A stretch of 64,000 nucleotides of DNA from Herbaspirillum sp. DW155 (GTDB lineage: Bacteria; Pseudomonadota; Gammaproteobacteria; Burkholderiales; Burkholderiaceae_D): assembly GCF_037076565.1 (NCBI RefSeq), contig NZ_AP029028.1, positions 1,364,001-1,428,000 on the forward strand, written 5' to 3'. How positions within the stretch are numbered: the first letter of the stretch is position 1; the number at the start of each line of letters is the position of its first letter. Below the pieces are notes generated by a model that was not told where the DNA came from, made no database searches, and saw only the letters and a program-made list of their open reading frames with translations. Made by a program: the position numbers and the translations under genes. Positions 45,818-54,084 of the stretch are shown one piece after another.

Positions 45818-46402
45818 TCAGTCCAGGCGCGCCTGGACCTGGTTGCCGGCCACCACGAACTTGCCCGCGCCCAGATGATGCAGGGTGTGCAGGTCGGCAT
45901 TGTCAGCGGTGAAGTTCCAGTGGCCATTCTCGAAGATGCGCACATCGGCCGCCGCGCTGACGACTTCGCCGAACAAGGTGTCATAGGCGTCTTCGGTCTG
46001 GCCCTGCGGCAGCCAGCGGCATTCCATCCACGCCGCACAGCCTTGCTGCAGGACCGGCATGCCCAGCACCGGACCGGCCAGCGCGGCGATCCGGTGGCGG
46101 GCGAACTTGTCCTCATCGCGTCCGCTCGCGCTGCCTACCGCATAGGTCAGGTCCATCTGTGCCGCACCGGGAACGATGATGCCGAAGCTGCCCGATTGCG
46201 TGATCAGCTCGCGCGTGTAGGTGCTCTTGTCGATCACCACGGCAATGCGCGGTGGCGTGAATTCCACCGGCATCGACCAGGCCGCCGCCATGATGTTGCG
46301 GTGTGCGCCGTGGGCGCTGCTCACAAGCACCGTCGGTCCGTGGTTGATGAGGCGGCTGGCGTGTTCCAGTGCGACAGGACGGAAATGGCTGGATTGGTGC
46401 AT
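45818..46402 (-). CDS. Flavin reductase-family FMN-binding protein
   Basis: This 194-residue protein has the flavin-reductase-like split beta barrel: GPTVLVSSAHGAHRNIMAAAWSMPVEFTPPRIAVVIDKSTYT, then SGSFGIIVPGA. Such proteins bind FMN and either supply reduced flavin or have a direct oxidoreductase role. The ATG at 46402 follows AGGAG; longer frames upstream run into unrelated sequence. It converges on the Asp-less regulator gene (29 bp between stops). No monooxygenase partner is seen nearby. Confidence 0.85.
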   Translation of the reverse strand: MHQSSHFRPVALEHASRLINHGPTVLVSSAHGAHRNIMAAAWSMPVEFTPPRIAVVIDKSTYTRELITQSGSFGIIVPGAAQMDLTYAVGSASGRDEDKFARHRIAALAGPVLGMPVLQQGCAAWMECRWLPQGQTEDAYDTLFGEVVSAAADVRIFENGHWNFTADNADLHTLHHLGAGKFVVAGNQVQARLD

Positions 46403-46480
46403 GAGGGGCTCCTGCGGAAAAAGAGCCAAGGATGACACAGAACGCCGCGTGCCGTCGTTGGGACAGCCACACCTGCGCAA

Positions 46481-46507
46481 TGAAAAACGGGAGCCGAAGC
46501 TCCCGTT
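46481..46507 (-). terminator. Rho-independent terminator of the DHDPS-family gene
   Basis: AACGGGAGC and GCTCCCGTT form a perfect 9-bp stem with a CGAA loop. On the minus strand the stem is followed by TTTTCATTG. It lies 30 bp after the stop codon of the gene at 46537-47457. Confidence 0.8.
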
Positions 46508-46536
46508 GTGGATGGCATCCTGTACTGTCGGCAGGC

Positions 46537-47457
46537 TTATTTGCCCCAGCTCAGGACCATCGGGTCCAGGCGGCGTGCCACGCGCAGCAGGCCTTCGCGC
46601 ACCTTGGGGTGCAGCGGTGCCTGCGGATGACGCAGCATGTCGGACTTGATCACGCCGCCTTCGAGCATGAGCGCCTTGCATGCGGACAGACCGCACTGGC
46701 GGTTTTCATAGTTGATCAGCGGCAGCCATTGCATGTAAAGCTCGGCGGCCTTTTCGGTGTCGCCGGCGAAATAGGCATCGACGATCTTGCGGATACCGTC
46801 CGGATAACCGCCGCCGGTCATGGCGCCGGTCGCACCGCCGTCCAGGTCGGGGATCAGGGTGATGGCTTCTTCGCCATCCCACGGGCCGACCACGGCGTCG
46901 CCGCCCAGTTCGATCAGCTCACGCAGCTTGGAAGCGGCACCGGCAGTCTCGATCTTGAAGTAGGAGACGTTCTCGATTTCCTTGGCCATGCGCGCCAGGA
47001 AGGGGGCCGACAGGGGCGTGCCGGCCACCGGCGCATCCTGGATCATGATGGGGATGTCGATGGCGTCGGAGACGCGGCCATAGAATTCGTAGATCTGTTT
47101 TTCCGAGACGCGGAAGGTGGCGCCATGATACGGCGGCATCACCATCACCATGGCCGCACCGGCATCCTGCGCAGCGCGGCTGCGCTCGGCACAGATCTGG
47201 CTGCCGAAGTGGGTGGTGGTGACGATCACCGGCACGCGGCCGGCCACGTGCTTGAGCACGGTGTCCTGCACCAGCACGCGCTCTTCGTCGGAGAGCACGA
47301 ACTGTTCGGAGAAGTTGGCCAGGATGCAGATGCCGTTGGAGCCGGCATCGATCATGAAGTCGATGGCGCGCTTCTGGCCTTCCAGGTCCAGCTTGCCGTT
47401 TTCGTCAAAGATGGTCGGGGCGACCGGGAATACGCCGCGGTAGATGGGGGTGCTCAT
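46537..47457 (-). CDS. DHDPS/N-acetylneuraminate-lyase family enzyme, likely 2-keto-3-deoxy sugar-acid dehydratase
   Basis: This 306-residue class I aldolase-fold enzyme has the Schiff-base Lys168 (VSYFKIETAGAASKL) and MPPYHG (107-112). The sequence (MSTPIYRGVFPVAPTIFDENG, ANFSEQFVLSDEER) resembles L-2-keto-3-deoxyarabonate dehydratases of pentose-oxidation pathways more than true dihydrodipicolinate synthase. That substrate is inference. It is divergent from a LysR gene (129 bp), which probably controls it. No other sugar-acid genes are adjacent. Confidence 0.8.
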   Translation of the reverse strand: MSTPIYRGVFPVAPTIFDENGKLDLEGQKRAIDFMIDAGSNGICILANFSEQFVLSDEERVLVQDTVLKHVAGRVPVIVTTTHFGSQICAERSRAAQDAGAAMVMVMPPYHGATFRVSEKQIYEFYGRVSDAIDIPIMIQDAPVAGTPLSAPFLARMAKEIENVSYFKIETAGAASKLRELIELGGDAVVGPWDGEEAITLIPDLDGGATGAMTGGGYPDGIRKIVDAYFAGDTEKAAELYMQWLPLINYENRQCGLSACKALMLEGGVIKSDMLRHPQAPLHPKVREGLLRVARRLDPMVLSWGK

Positions 47458-47586
47458 GGGAGTCTCCGTCGTGGTTGTCGTGGGCCATCAAGGGATGGCG
47501 GCTTGCAATGGAGCTCAATATACGTGCGGGCCGATGGGCTGTATAGTGAAGACTTTCCATCATGTGATCGCTTTTTGGAATCGCCC

Positions 47587-48537
47587 ATGAAACCCGCGCC
47601 CAGTCAGCAAAGCCTGAACAGTCTCCTGTCCCGCCTGCGCATGAAGCAGCTGCAATTGCTCATCGCCCTGGACGATCATCAGTCCCTGCACAAGGCCTCC
47701 AGCGCCCTGGCCATGACGCAATCGGCGGCCAGCAAGTCGCTGGCCGAGCTGGAATCGATGCTGGATGCGCAATTGTTCGAACGCACCAGGTCCGGCCTGA
47801 TCCCCAATCAGTTCGGCCATTGCGTGATCCGCTATGCGCGGCTGATGGCAACCGACCTCGGTTCGCTGTGTGAGGAGATGGCGCAGATCCGCTCCGGACG
47901 CGGCGGACGGCTGGCCATCGGCGCGGTCATGGGGGCGCTGCCAGCGCTGGTGGTGCCGGCGGTGGATGCGATGCAGCGGCGTCATCCGGAGCTGTCCATC
48001 GAGATCGTCGAAGAGACCAGTGTGCAATTGCTGAGCCTGCTGGACGAAGGCCATCTGGATCTGCTGGTGGCGCGCGCCAGTGTCTCGGACAATCCCGGCA
48101 AGTACCACTACCAGCCGCTCTCCGAAGAGCCGCTGTCGGTGGTGGTGTCGGCCGACCATGCGCGTGTGCGCGGCCGGCAGATGAGTCTGGCCGCGCTGGC
48201 GGGCTATCGCTGGGTCACCTATCCCAGCCACATGCCGCTGCACGCGGTGCTGGAACGGGAGATGGACCTGGCCGGGGTGAGCATGCCGGGCAATGCGATT
48301 TCCACCGCCTCGACCTTCGTGACGGTGGCACTGTTGCAGCAGGGCACCGACATGGTGGCTATCCTGCCCACGGCGGTGGCGGAGATGTTCGTTAAGCGCG
48401 GTATGCTGCGCATCCTGCCGGTGAAGCTGCGCTCGATGTCGCAGACCATCGGCATCGTCACGCGCAAGGGAGGTCAGTTGTCGCGCGCGGGCGAGGCATT
48501 CGTGCGCCTGTTGCGGGAGCGGCCGGTGCGCTGCTGA
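47587..48537 (+). CDS. LysR-type regulator, GbpR-like (galactose-binding-protein regulator group)
   Basis: This 316-residue LysR protein has an N-terminal HTH (MKQLQLLIALDDHQSLHKASSALAMTQSAASKSLAELESML), a form typical of the GbpR subgroup that controls sugar-related genes. The effector domain follows (GGRLAIGAVMGALPALVVPAVDAMQRRHPELSIEIVEE). ATG 47587 is preferred because the much longer open frame upstream has no matching homology. It is divergent from the DHDPS-family gene, in agreement with a sugar-acid pathway regulator. Confidence 0.87.
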   Translation: MKPAPSQQSLNSLLSRLRMKQLQLLIALDDHQSLHKASSALAMTQSAASKSLAELESMLDAQLFERTRSGLIPNQFGHCVIRYARLMATDLGSLCEEMAQIRSGRGGRLAIGAVMGALPALVVPAVDAMQRRHPELSIEIVEETSVQLLSLLDEGHLDLLVARASVSDNPGKYHYQPLSEEPLSVVVSADHARVRGRQMSLAALAGYRWVTYPSHMPLHAVLEREMDLAGVSMPGNAISTASTFVTVALLQQGTDMVAILPTAVAEMFVKRGMLRILPVKLRSMSQTIGIVTRKGGQLSRAGEAFVRLLRERPVRC

Positions 48538-48570
48538 GGTGTGGAGTGGGCGGCATTGTTGGGCGCCATT

Positions 48571-48588
48571 CAGTGGTACGTACCACTG
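48571..48588. promoter_or_regulatory. 18-bp perfect palindrome upstream of the GntR gene
   Basis: CAGTGGTACGTACCACTG is fully self-complementary and contains the recurring decamer GGTACGTACC. It lies 34 bp after the LysR stop and about 98 bp before the GntR start codon. It may be an autoregulatory operator for the GntR protein or a chromosomal motif that recurs in the window (see findings). Confidence 0.5.
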
Positions 48589-48686
48589 CGGCGCTACCTG
48601 CGCTCAACGGCCGCAATCACAGTGCTGGCGCGGGATTGTGGTAGAGTGCGCCTCCAACGAAACCTAGCCTCTGAGACCAGCCAGCC

Positions 48687-49394
48687 ATGCGGGAACCGAT
48701 ACAGCGACGCAAGCTATACCAGGAAGTACTTGAGCGCCTGATGGCGCGCATCCATCAGGGAGAATTTCCGCCCGGTTCGCAGTTGCCCTCCGAACGTGAC
48801 CTGATGGAGCAGTACGGTGTGGGCCGTCCGGCCGTGCGCGAAGCGTTGCAGGCCATGGAGCGCTCCGGCTTCGTGGAAATTGCCCACGGTGAACGGGCGC
48901 GCGTGGTCGATCTGACGGCCGACCGGCTGATCGCGCAGATCACCGCCGGTGCGCAGCACCTGCTGCGTACCAAGCCGGACATGCTGAAACATATGAAGCA
49001 AGCGCGCGTTTTCCTGGAAACCAGTACCGCCCGCATGGCTGCCGAGCGTGCCACCGAAGAGCAGATCGCGCGCCTGCGCGAGGCCATCGCCGCGCACCGG
49101 GCTTCGATGGTCAACCTGGACGACTTCATCGAGCGGGATATGGCCTTCCATCGCGAGATTGCCGACATCAGCGGCAATCCCATCTTTCCTTCCATCGTCG
49201 AATCGATGTTCCGCTGGGCCAGCGAGTTCTACATCACGCTGGTGCGCGCCCCGGGCGCGGAGGAACTTACCCTGACCGAACACCAGCGCATCGTCGATGC
49301 GATTGCCGCCCATGATGGCGACGCCGCAGCCGAAGCGATGCGTGCGCATTTGATGCGCGCCAATGATCTGTATCGGGAGCTGGGCCAGCAGTAA
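48687..49394 (+). CDS. GntR-family regulator, FadR subgroup, NanR-like
   Basis: This is a 235-residue protein with an N-terminal winged helix (LPSERDLMEQYGVGRPAVREALQAMERSGFVEIAHGERARVVDL) and a C-terminal FCD domain with metal ligands (ERDMAFHREIA; LTEHQRIVDAIAAHDGDAAAEAMRAHL). The HGERARV phrase resembles the sialic-acid regulator NanR. Targets are unknown; the nearby DHDPS/NAL-family gene is one option. The 18-bp palindrome upstream could be its operator. Confidence 0.87.
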   Translation: MREPIQRRKLYQEVLERLMARIHQGEFPPGSQLPSERDLMEQYGVGRPAVREALQAMERSGFVEIAHGERARVVDLTADRLIAQITAGAQHLLRTKPDMLKHMKQARVFLETSTARMAAERATEEQIARLREAIAAHRASMVNLDDFIERDMAFHREIADISGNPIFPSIVESMFRWASEFYITLVRAPGAEELTLTEHQRIVDAIAAHDGDAAAEAMRAHLMRANDLYRELGQQ

Positions 49395-49415
49395 GCCGGC
49401 CCGCGCCGCTCGGCC

Positions 49416-50273
49416 TTAGCGCAACATGCCGTGCCAGGTAGGCTGTTTTTCTTCGTGATAGTAAGGACGGGTCAGGGGCGCCGACATCACCTGTTCATCA
49501 CCCAGCACCGTGACCGTCAACAGGCCGGGCGGGCCGTCATAGCGGCGGCAGGCCTGGGCTGAATTGCGGTTGTTGTGCATGTCCACCACCAGCAGGCGCT
49601 TCTCTTCTTCGCTCATACCCGGCGTGGGCGGCGGCGCCATGCGCTTGGGTGGGATGACCAGGGCATCACCCGGTTCGACCCACAGGTCGGCCAGGCTGAT
49701 TTCATTGACGTAGGGCCGCCAGCGCGCCACCGTGATCACCAGCGGTTCCGGCCCGCGTGAAAAGAAGATGTGGGCGAAGTCGTGATACTCGAGGTCGGTG
49801 GCATTCCAGGTCAGCAGCTCGCGACTGCGGCCATCGCCCAGGTAGGGCGATTCATAGCCGGCCCATTTGCCATAGGTGTACTCGGCCATGACCAGGCCGT
49901 CATAGGCAAAGCGCAGGCACTGGCCGCTGCGCAGCAGGGTGGCGCCGAATGCCTGGGCGTTCTCCGGCGTGGCAGGCAGCGGCTCGTAGCGTACCTCGGG
50001 GACGCGAAAATCAAATTCGGTAATCTCGTAGGCGGGCCAGTCCTTGGGCGTAACCGTGCGTTGCCAGTGCGCAATGTCACGATAGGTCACGCCGCGTTCC
50101 AGCGCCGGTGCTTCCGGTGCCAGCGCGATGAGTTCGCCGACGACGGTGGCGCTCTGACGGCCTTTGCCGTCCTCGTTGAGCATGTACGGATACCGGGTGG
50201 TGTCGAGCAAAGGCGTTGACGGGCCGTCCTTGATGAAGAGAACGGGATCGAAATCACTCTGGTCTGGTGGCAT
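49416..50273 (-). CDS. Unknown conserved-looking protein
   Basis: I do not recognise this 285-residue protein. It is soluble, rich in Trp, Tyr and Pro, with no signal peptide or membrane helix. Notable segments are TYGKWAGYESPYLGDGRSRELLTWNATDLEYHDFAHIFFSRG-type sequence in the middle and VEPGDALVIPPKRMAPPPTPG near residue 200, reminiscent of beta-rich or cupin-like folds but not diagnostic. GGGGA precedes ATG 50273. A longer frame (to 50636) overlaps yigZ and is not credible. It converges on the GntR gene (21 bp between stops). Confidence 0.65.
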   Translation of the reverse strand: MPPDQSDFDPVLFIKDGPSTPLLDTTRYPYMLNEDGKGRQSATVVGELIALAPEAPALERGVTYRDIAHWQRTVTPKDWPAYEITEFDFRVPEVRYEPLPATPENAQAFGATLLRSGQCLRFAYDGLVMAEYTYGKWAGYESPYLGDGRSRELLTWNATDLEYHDFAHIFFSRGPEPLVITVARWRPYVNEISLADLWVEPGDALVIPPKRMAPPPTPGMSEEEKRLLVVDMHNNRNSAQACRRYDGPPGLLTVTVLGDEQVMSAPLTRPYYHEEKQPTWHGMLR

Positions 50274-50382
50274 GGCTTCCCCTGATTGGTGGCGTGGTGA
50301 TGGCCGCCAGGCCTTCCCCGAGGCTGCGCGGCGCACGCGATCTTCGCACAGTTCGGCTGCGCGTAGCAGCCCTGCCGCGCAA

Positions 50383-50973
50383 TCAGAGCAGGCGCTTGAT
50401 CTCTGCGTTCGACGAGAGCCGGCGGATGGCTTCTTCCGCCTGCCCCAGCGCCGCTTCGGGCAGGCGCAGATGAAGGTGGGCCAGGGTGTCGTGGCGGCTG
50501 GCCAGCAGTTCGTATTTCTGCTGGGCCAGCCAGTGGCGCAGCTGTGGTTCGGCGGAATAGACCACGCCGATTTCGATCTCGGCCTGGGCCACGCGTTCGG
50601 TGCGTTCCGTACTCTTGAGGGCGGTGGCGATGGCATCGGTATAGGCCCGTACCAGGCCGCCCGCGCCCAGTTTCACGCCACCGTAATAGCGCACCACCAT
50701 GGCCAGCACACCATCGAGTTCGTGATGGCGCAACACTTCCAGCATCGGGCGTCCGGCCGTGCCGGACGGTTCGCCATCGTCGGACATGCCCGACTGGCCA
50801 CCGGCCATCAGCGCCCAGCAGACGTGCGTGGCGCTGCGATGGGCCTCACGCATCCTGGCGATCTCCTGCATGGCCGCCTCGCGGCCGGGCACCGGCATGA
50901 CGATGCCGATGAAGCGGCTCTTGCGGATCTCCAGTTCGATCTCGGCGCGCTGGGCGAGGGTGAAGGTGGCCAT
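50383..50973 (-). CDS. YigZ/IMPACT family protein
   Basis: This 196-residue protein has the UPF0029/IMPACT N-terminal domain: KSRFIGIVMPVPGREAA, CWALMAGGQSGMSDDGEPSGTAGRPML and VVRYYGGVKLGAGGLVRAYTDA. A DUF1949-like C-terminal domain follows. The function in bacteria is uncertain; it may be a nucleic-acid-binding or ribosome-associated protein. It starts 11 bp after the ParB-like stop codon on the same strand. Confidence 0.9.
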   Translation of the reverse strand: MATFTLAQRAEIELEIRKSRFIGIVMPVPGREAAMQEIARMREAHRSATHVCWALMAGGQSGMSDDGEPSGTAGRPMLEVLRHHELDGVLAMVVRYYGGVKLGAGGLVRAYTDAIATALKSTERTERVAQAEIEIGVVYSAEPQLRHWLAQQKYELLASRHDTLAHLHLRLPEAALGQAEEAIRRLSSNAEIKRLL

Positions 50974-50984
50974 GCGGTGCGGCC

Positions 50985-51884
50985 TCAGTCCTGCTGCGCA
51001 GCGGCGCTCTTGAGCAGCGCCAGCTCGGCGCGCAGGCCCTGGTTTTCTTCGGACAGGCGCGCCACGCGGGCCTGTAGCGTAGCGATCTCGCGGCGCAGGG
51101 TGGCCGTCAGTTCGTTTTCCTGACCTTCCACCAGCGGGATGGCTGTTTCGCTTGCACCATCGTCGACCTTGGGCGCGCGCGGGGTGCGGGTGGCGGCTTT
51201 CTGTTCGCGTACCTTCTTGGCGGCTTCGCGCAATTCCTTCTTGCCGCCCGCCACGGCGCTGACCTGCACTTCGCTGGGCAGGGTCGCCACGGCGGCAGCG
51301 GCATTGATGGAAATGGCACCGCTGCGCACGGCCTCCACCAGTTCAGGTGCGGCGGTCTTGCGGATGCGGTCGATCTGGCCGATGGTGGCGCTGCTGATGC
51401 CGGCGGCGCGGGCGATGTCTTCGCGGGTCTTGATGCGGCCGGTGTTGTCGTCGGCGTGCCAGGGATCGTCGCCGGCCTCAGCGGGTTCGCTTGCGGCCGC
51501 GCCTTCGGTGGGGGCGGTCTCGTCGGCCGCGGACCTGGCCGGTTTGGCCTCGGCCTTGGTGCGCGCGGCGATGATGTCGCGCTTGCGCAGGGCCAGCATG
51601 CCGCGCTGGAAGTCGGAGACGCTGCGGCGGCCGAGCTGGTTATCGATCATCCACAGCAGCACATCTTCCAGCGATTGGAAACTGTCGTTCTGGATGGTCT
51701 TGAAGGGCAGGTCGTATTTGCTGCAGATTTCGTAACGGTTGTGACCATCGATGAGCACATCCCCCCACAGCACCAGCGCATCGCGGCAGCCTTCGGCCAG
51801 CAGGCTGCGCTCCAGCGCGGCGTATTCGTTGGGGGTGAGGGGATCGATGTACTGTTTCAGTTCTTCGTTGATGACGATATTCAT
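50985..51884 (-). CDS. Solitary ParB-domain protein with coiled-coil tail
   Basis: This 299-residue protein has a ParB/Srx-type N-terminal domain (LLAEGCRDALVLWGDVLIDGHNRYEICSKYDLP). A helix-turn-helix part follows (TREDIARAAGISSATIGQIDRIRK, INAAAAVATLP) and a C-terminal coiled coil (LTATLRREIATLQARVARLSEENQGLRAELALLK). No parA is adjacent, and the sequence is unlike the chromosomal ParB near the origin. It may act as a regulator or nucleoid-associated protein. The ATG at 51884 has only a weak ribosome site. Confidence 0.8.
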   Translation of the reverse strand: MNIVINEELKQYIDPLTPNEYAALERSLLAEGCRDALVLWGDVLIDGHNRYEICSKYDLPFKTIQNDSFQSLEDVLLWMIDNQLGRRSVSDFQRGMLALRKRDIIAARTKAEAKPARSAADETAPTEGAAASEPAEAGDDPWHADDNTGRIKTREDIARAAGISSATIGQIDRIRKTAAPELVEAVRSGAISINAAAAVATLPSEVQVSAVAGGKKELREAAKKVREQKAATRTPRAPKVDDGASETAIPLVEGQENELTATLRREIATLQARVARLSEENQGLRAELALLKSAAAQQD

Positions 51885-52018
51885 GGGACTGTGACGCCGC
51901 GGCGCCTGGACTGAATCGAAAAGCCGGGGTCGCATTCTACACCACCGCCTGCCGCGCTCTGCGGGCGGCAATGGCGCTTGCAGTACAATGTCGGGCTTCG
52001 TCACTGACTCTTCGTGTC

Positions 52019-53035
52019 ATGCGCTTCTCCTTCCGTCTGATGGCTGCGGCCATCGCTTCTTCCTTGCTTCTTTCTGCCTGCGGTACCTCGTCCTTGTTGC
52101 CGGCCGGTGTAGCCTCCAGGCCATCCGAGACCAGCGGCGCGACGGTCACGGCCGGTACGAACGTAACAAATGTTACTAATGGCGCGGTGGCTCCCGTGGT
52201 CCCGGTTGCACCCAGCGCTGCGGCCGCGCCCACCCCGCGCAAGATCAAGATCGGCCTGGCCTTGGGCGGCGGCGCGGCGCGTGGCTTTGCGCATATCGGC
52301 GTGATCAAGGCGCTGGAAGCCCAGGGCATCACCGTGGACGTGGTGGCCGGGACCAGTGCCGGCAGCCTCGTGGGCGCACTCTATGCGGCCGGCAACGATG
52401 GCTTCGCCTTGCAGAAGCTGGCGCTGGCCATGGATGAGGCGGCCATCTCGGACTGGTCGGTGCCGCTGTTTGCCAAGGTCAGTGGCGTCATCAAGGGGGA
52501 GGGCGTGCAGAACTACGTCAACAAGGCGGTGCATAACGTTCCCATCGAGAAATTCAAGATTCCCTTCGGCGCCGTGGCGACCGACCTGCGCACCGGCCAG
52601 CCCATCCTGTTCCAGCGCGGCAATGCCGGCATCGCGGTGCGGGCTTCGTCGGCGGTGCCGGGGGTGTTCCAGCCGGTCAGGATCGGTGACCACACCTATG
52701 TGGATGGCGGGCTGGTGTCGCCGGTGCCGGTGCGCTTTGCCCGGCAGATGGGGGCGGACTTCGTGATTGCGGTCAACATCTCGTCCAATCCGGAGGCGCA
52801 GGCGGCCTCCAGCAGCTCCATCGACGTCTTGCTGCAGACCTTCGCCATCATGGGCCAGACCATCAACCAGTATGAGTTGAAGAATGCCGACATCGTGCTG
52901 CAGCCGGGCCTGGGCGCGATGAAGGGCAGTGACTTCGCCAACCGCAACGTGGCTATCCTGGCCGGTGAACAGGCAGCGATGGCCGCCATGCCGGAGATCA
53001 GGCGCAAGCTCAAGCTGATGGCCACCGGAAACTGA
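52019..53035 (+). CDS. Patatin-like phospholipase lipoprotein, RssA type
   Basis: This is a 338-residue protein with a lipoprotein signal (LLLSAC, Cys21) and a Thr/Val/Pro-rich linker. A patatin domain follows with the oxyanion hole GGGAARG, nucleophile serine in GTSAG, and the catalytic Asp in DGG (YVDGGLVSPVP). It should be a serine esterase or phospholipase anchored in the envelope. ATG 52019 gives the complete signal peptide; an upstream in-frame ATG at 51971 would bury it. It is divergent from the ParB-like gene. Confidence 0.9.
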   Translation: MRFSFRLMAAAIASSLLLSACGTSSLLPAGVASRPSETSGATVTAGTNVTNVTNGAVAPVVPVAPSAAAAPTPRKIKIGLALGGGAARGFAHIGVIKALEAQGITVDVVAGTSAGSLVGALYAAGNDGFALQKLALAMDEAAISDWSVPLFAKVSGVIKGEGVQNYVNKAVHNVPIEKFKIPFGAVATDLRTGQPILFQRGNAGIAVRASSAVPGVFQPVRIGDHTYVDGGLVSPVPVRFARQMGADFVIAVNISSNPEAQAASSSSIDVLLQTFAIMGQTINQYELKNADIVLQPGLGAMKGSDFANRNVAILAGEQAAMAAMPEIRRKLKLMATGN

Positions 53036-53072
53036 TGGTTCAGCCGTTTTTCAAGGAGATATGAAGGAAACG

Positions 53073-53099
53073 AAAAGGCCGCTGATCCAGCGGCCTTTT
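53073..53099. terminator. Bidirectional Rho-independent terminator
   Basis: AAAAGGCCGCTG and CAGCGGCCTTTT form a perfect 12-bp stem with a 3-base loop, between the convergent patatin and NlpC/P60 genes. It has A and T flanks, so it can serve both strands. Confidence 0.9.
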
Positions 53100-53126
53100 G
53101 CTATGGGGTATGCACCGTGATGGTGA

Positions 53127-53732
53127 TCATTTCTGCTGATCGTCGTCACCGGCGATGATGCGGCGTGCACCATTGAAGCGCTTCTTCCAGTAGGACTCGT
53201 CCATGCTCTCGATGCGCACCTGGCCGCCGGCCGAGGGGGAGTGGATGAACTTGCCGTCGCCCAGGTAGATGCCTACGTGGGAGAAGCCACGGCGCAGGGT
53301 GTTGTAGAACACCAGGTCGCCCGGCTGCAGGTTGTCACTGCCGATCTTTTCGCCGACGCGGCTGATTTCCAGCGAAGTGCGCGGCAGGTCGGTGCCCCAC
53401 GCTTCCTTGAAGACGTAACGCACCAGTCCGCTGCAATCGAGGCCGGTATCGGGCGAATTGCCGCCGTAGCGGTAATTGATGCCCAGCATGGCCAGGGCCT
53501 GGGTGGCCAGTTCGGATGCGCGGTTGGTGATGTCTTGCAGGCGGGCAATGGCCAGATTGGTCTTGCTGATCAGCTGCTGGGCTTGCGGCGATGTTGCCTG
53601 GGGAGGGGGAAGATCCTGCGCTGCCAGGGAAAGGTCAGCGGAATAGGCCGATGCACTGATCCAGAGGCCGGCCGCCAGCGCGCACGCGCGAGCGGTTTGT
53701 CGTCGGATTCGGTCAGATCGGCGTAGGGTCAT
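53127..53732 (-). CDS. NlpC/P60 family cell-wall hydrolase
   Basis: This 201-residue exported protein has a signal peptide (ending near SASAYSA) and a C-terminal NlpC/P60 domain. The catalytic Cys is in GLDCSGLVRYVF, the His in FSHVGIYLGDGKFIHSP. It should cleave the D-Glu to diaminopimelate bond or cross-link of peptidoglycan in the periplasm. ATG 53732 with AGAGG upstream is preferred over the in-frame start at 53798. A helical linker (LISKTNLAIARLQDITNRASEL) separates signal and domain. Confidence 0.9.
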   Translation of the reverse strand: MTLRRSDRIRRQTARACALAAGLWISASAYSADLSLAAQDLPPPQATSPQAQQLISKTNLAIARLQDITNRASELATQALAMLGINYRYGGNSPDTGLDCSGLVRYVFKEAWGTDLPRTSLEISRVGEKIGSDNLQPGDLVFYNTLRRGFSHVGIYLGDGKFIHSPSAGGQVRIESMDESYWKKRFNGARRIIAGDDDQQK

Positions 53733-54084
53733 CGGGATCCTCTCAAAATAGGATTGCGGGACTGTAAGGTAAATCTTACGGCTTGTCAAAAGCTGCATTC
53801 ATGCCAGCCTGGCTGGCCGGGCTCATTTCCGGGGCAAAAGCGGCGTTTTCGACGGCTTCTCCCCGTAGGGGTTCCTCCTACGCAGGACCGGAAAAATAAT
53901 TCGGGGAAAAGATCGGCGTTTTGGAAAAAAGTTTCCTTGCTATAGGGGAAAGTGGGCGGGCAGGGCAGGTTTCATGCAAGAAACTTCACATTTGGCCTAA
54001 AGATGAGTTTGGCGGGCAGGATGTCAAAAAAGACTTTCTGGCCGTACAATCAGCGTTCATTTTTTTCTGCCTATCGGAGCAAAC
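53733..54084. other. 352-bp intergenic region between divergent NlpC/P60 and GlcG genes
   Basis: I see no gene in it. It has A/T runs near 53755-53785 and 53890-53940 and a possible -10 box TACAAT at about 54044 for the gene at 54085. Inverted CCCCGTAGGG and similar short repeats near 53860 are weak. Confidence 0.4.
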
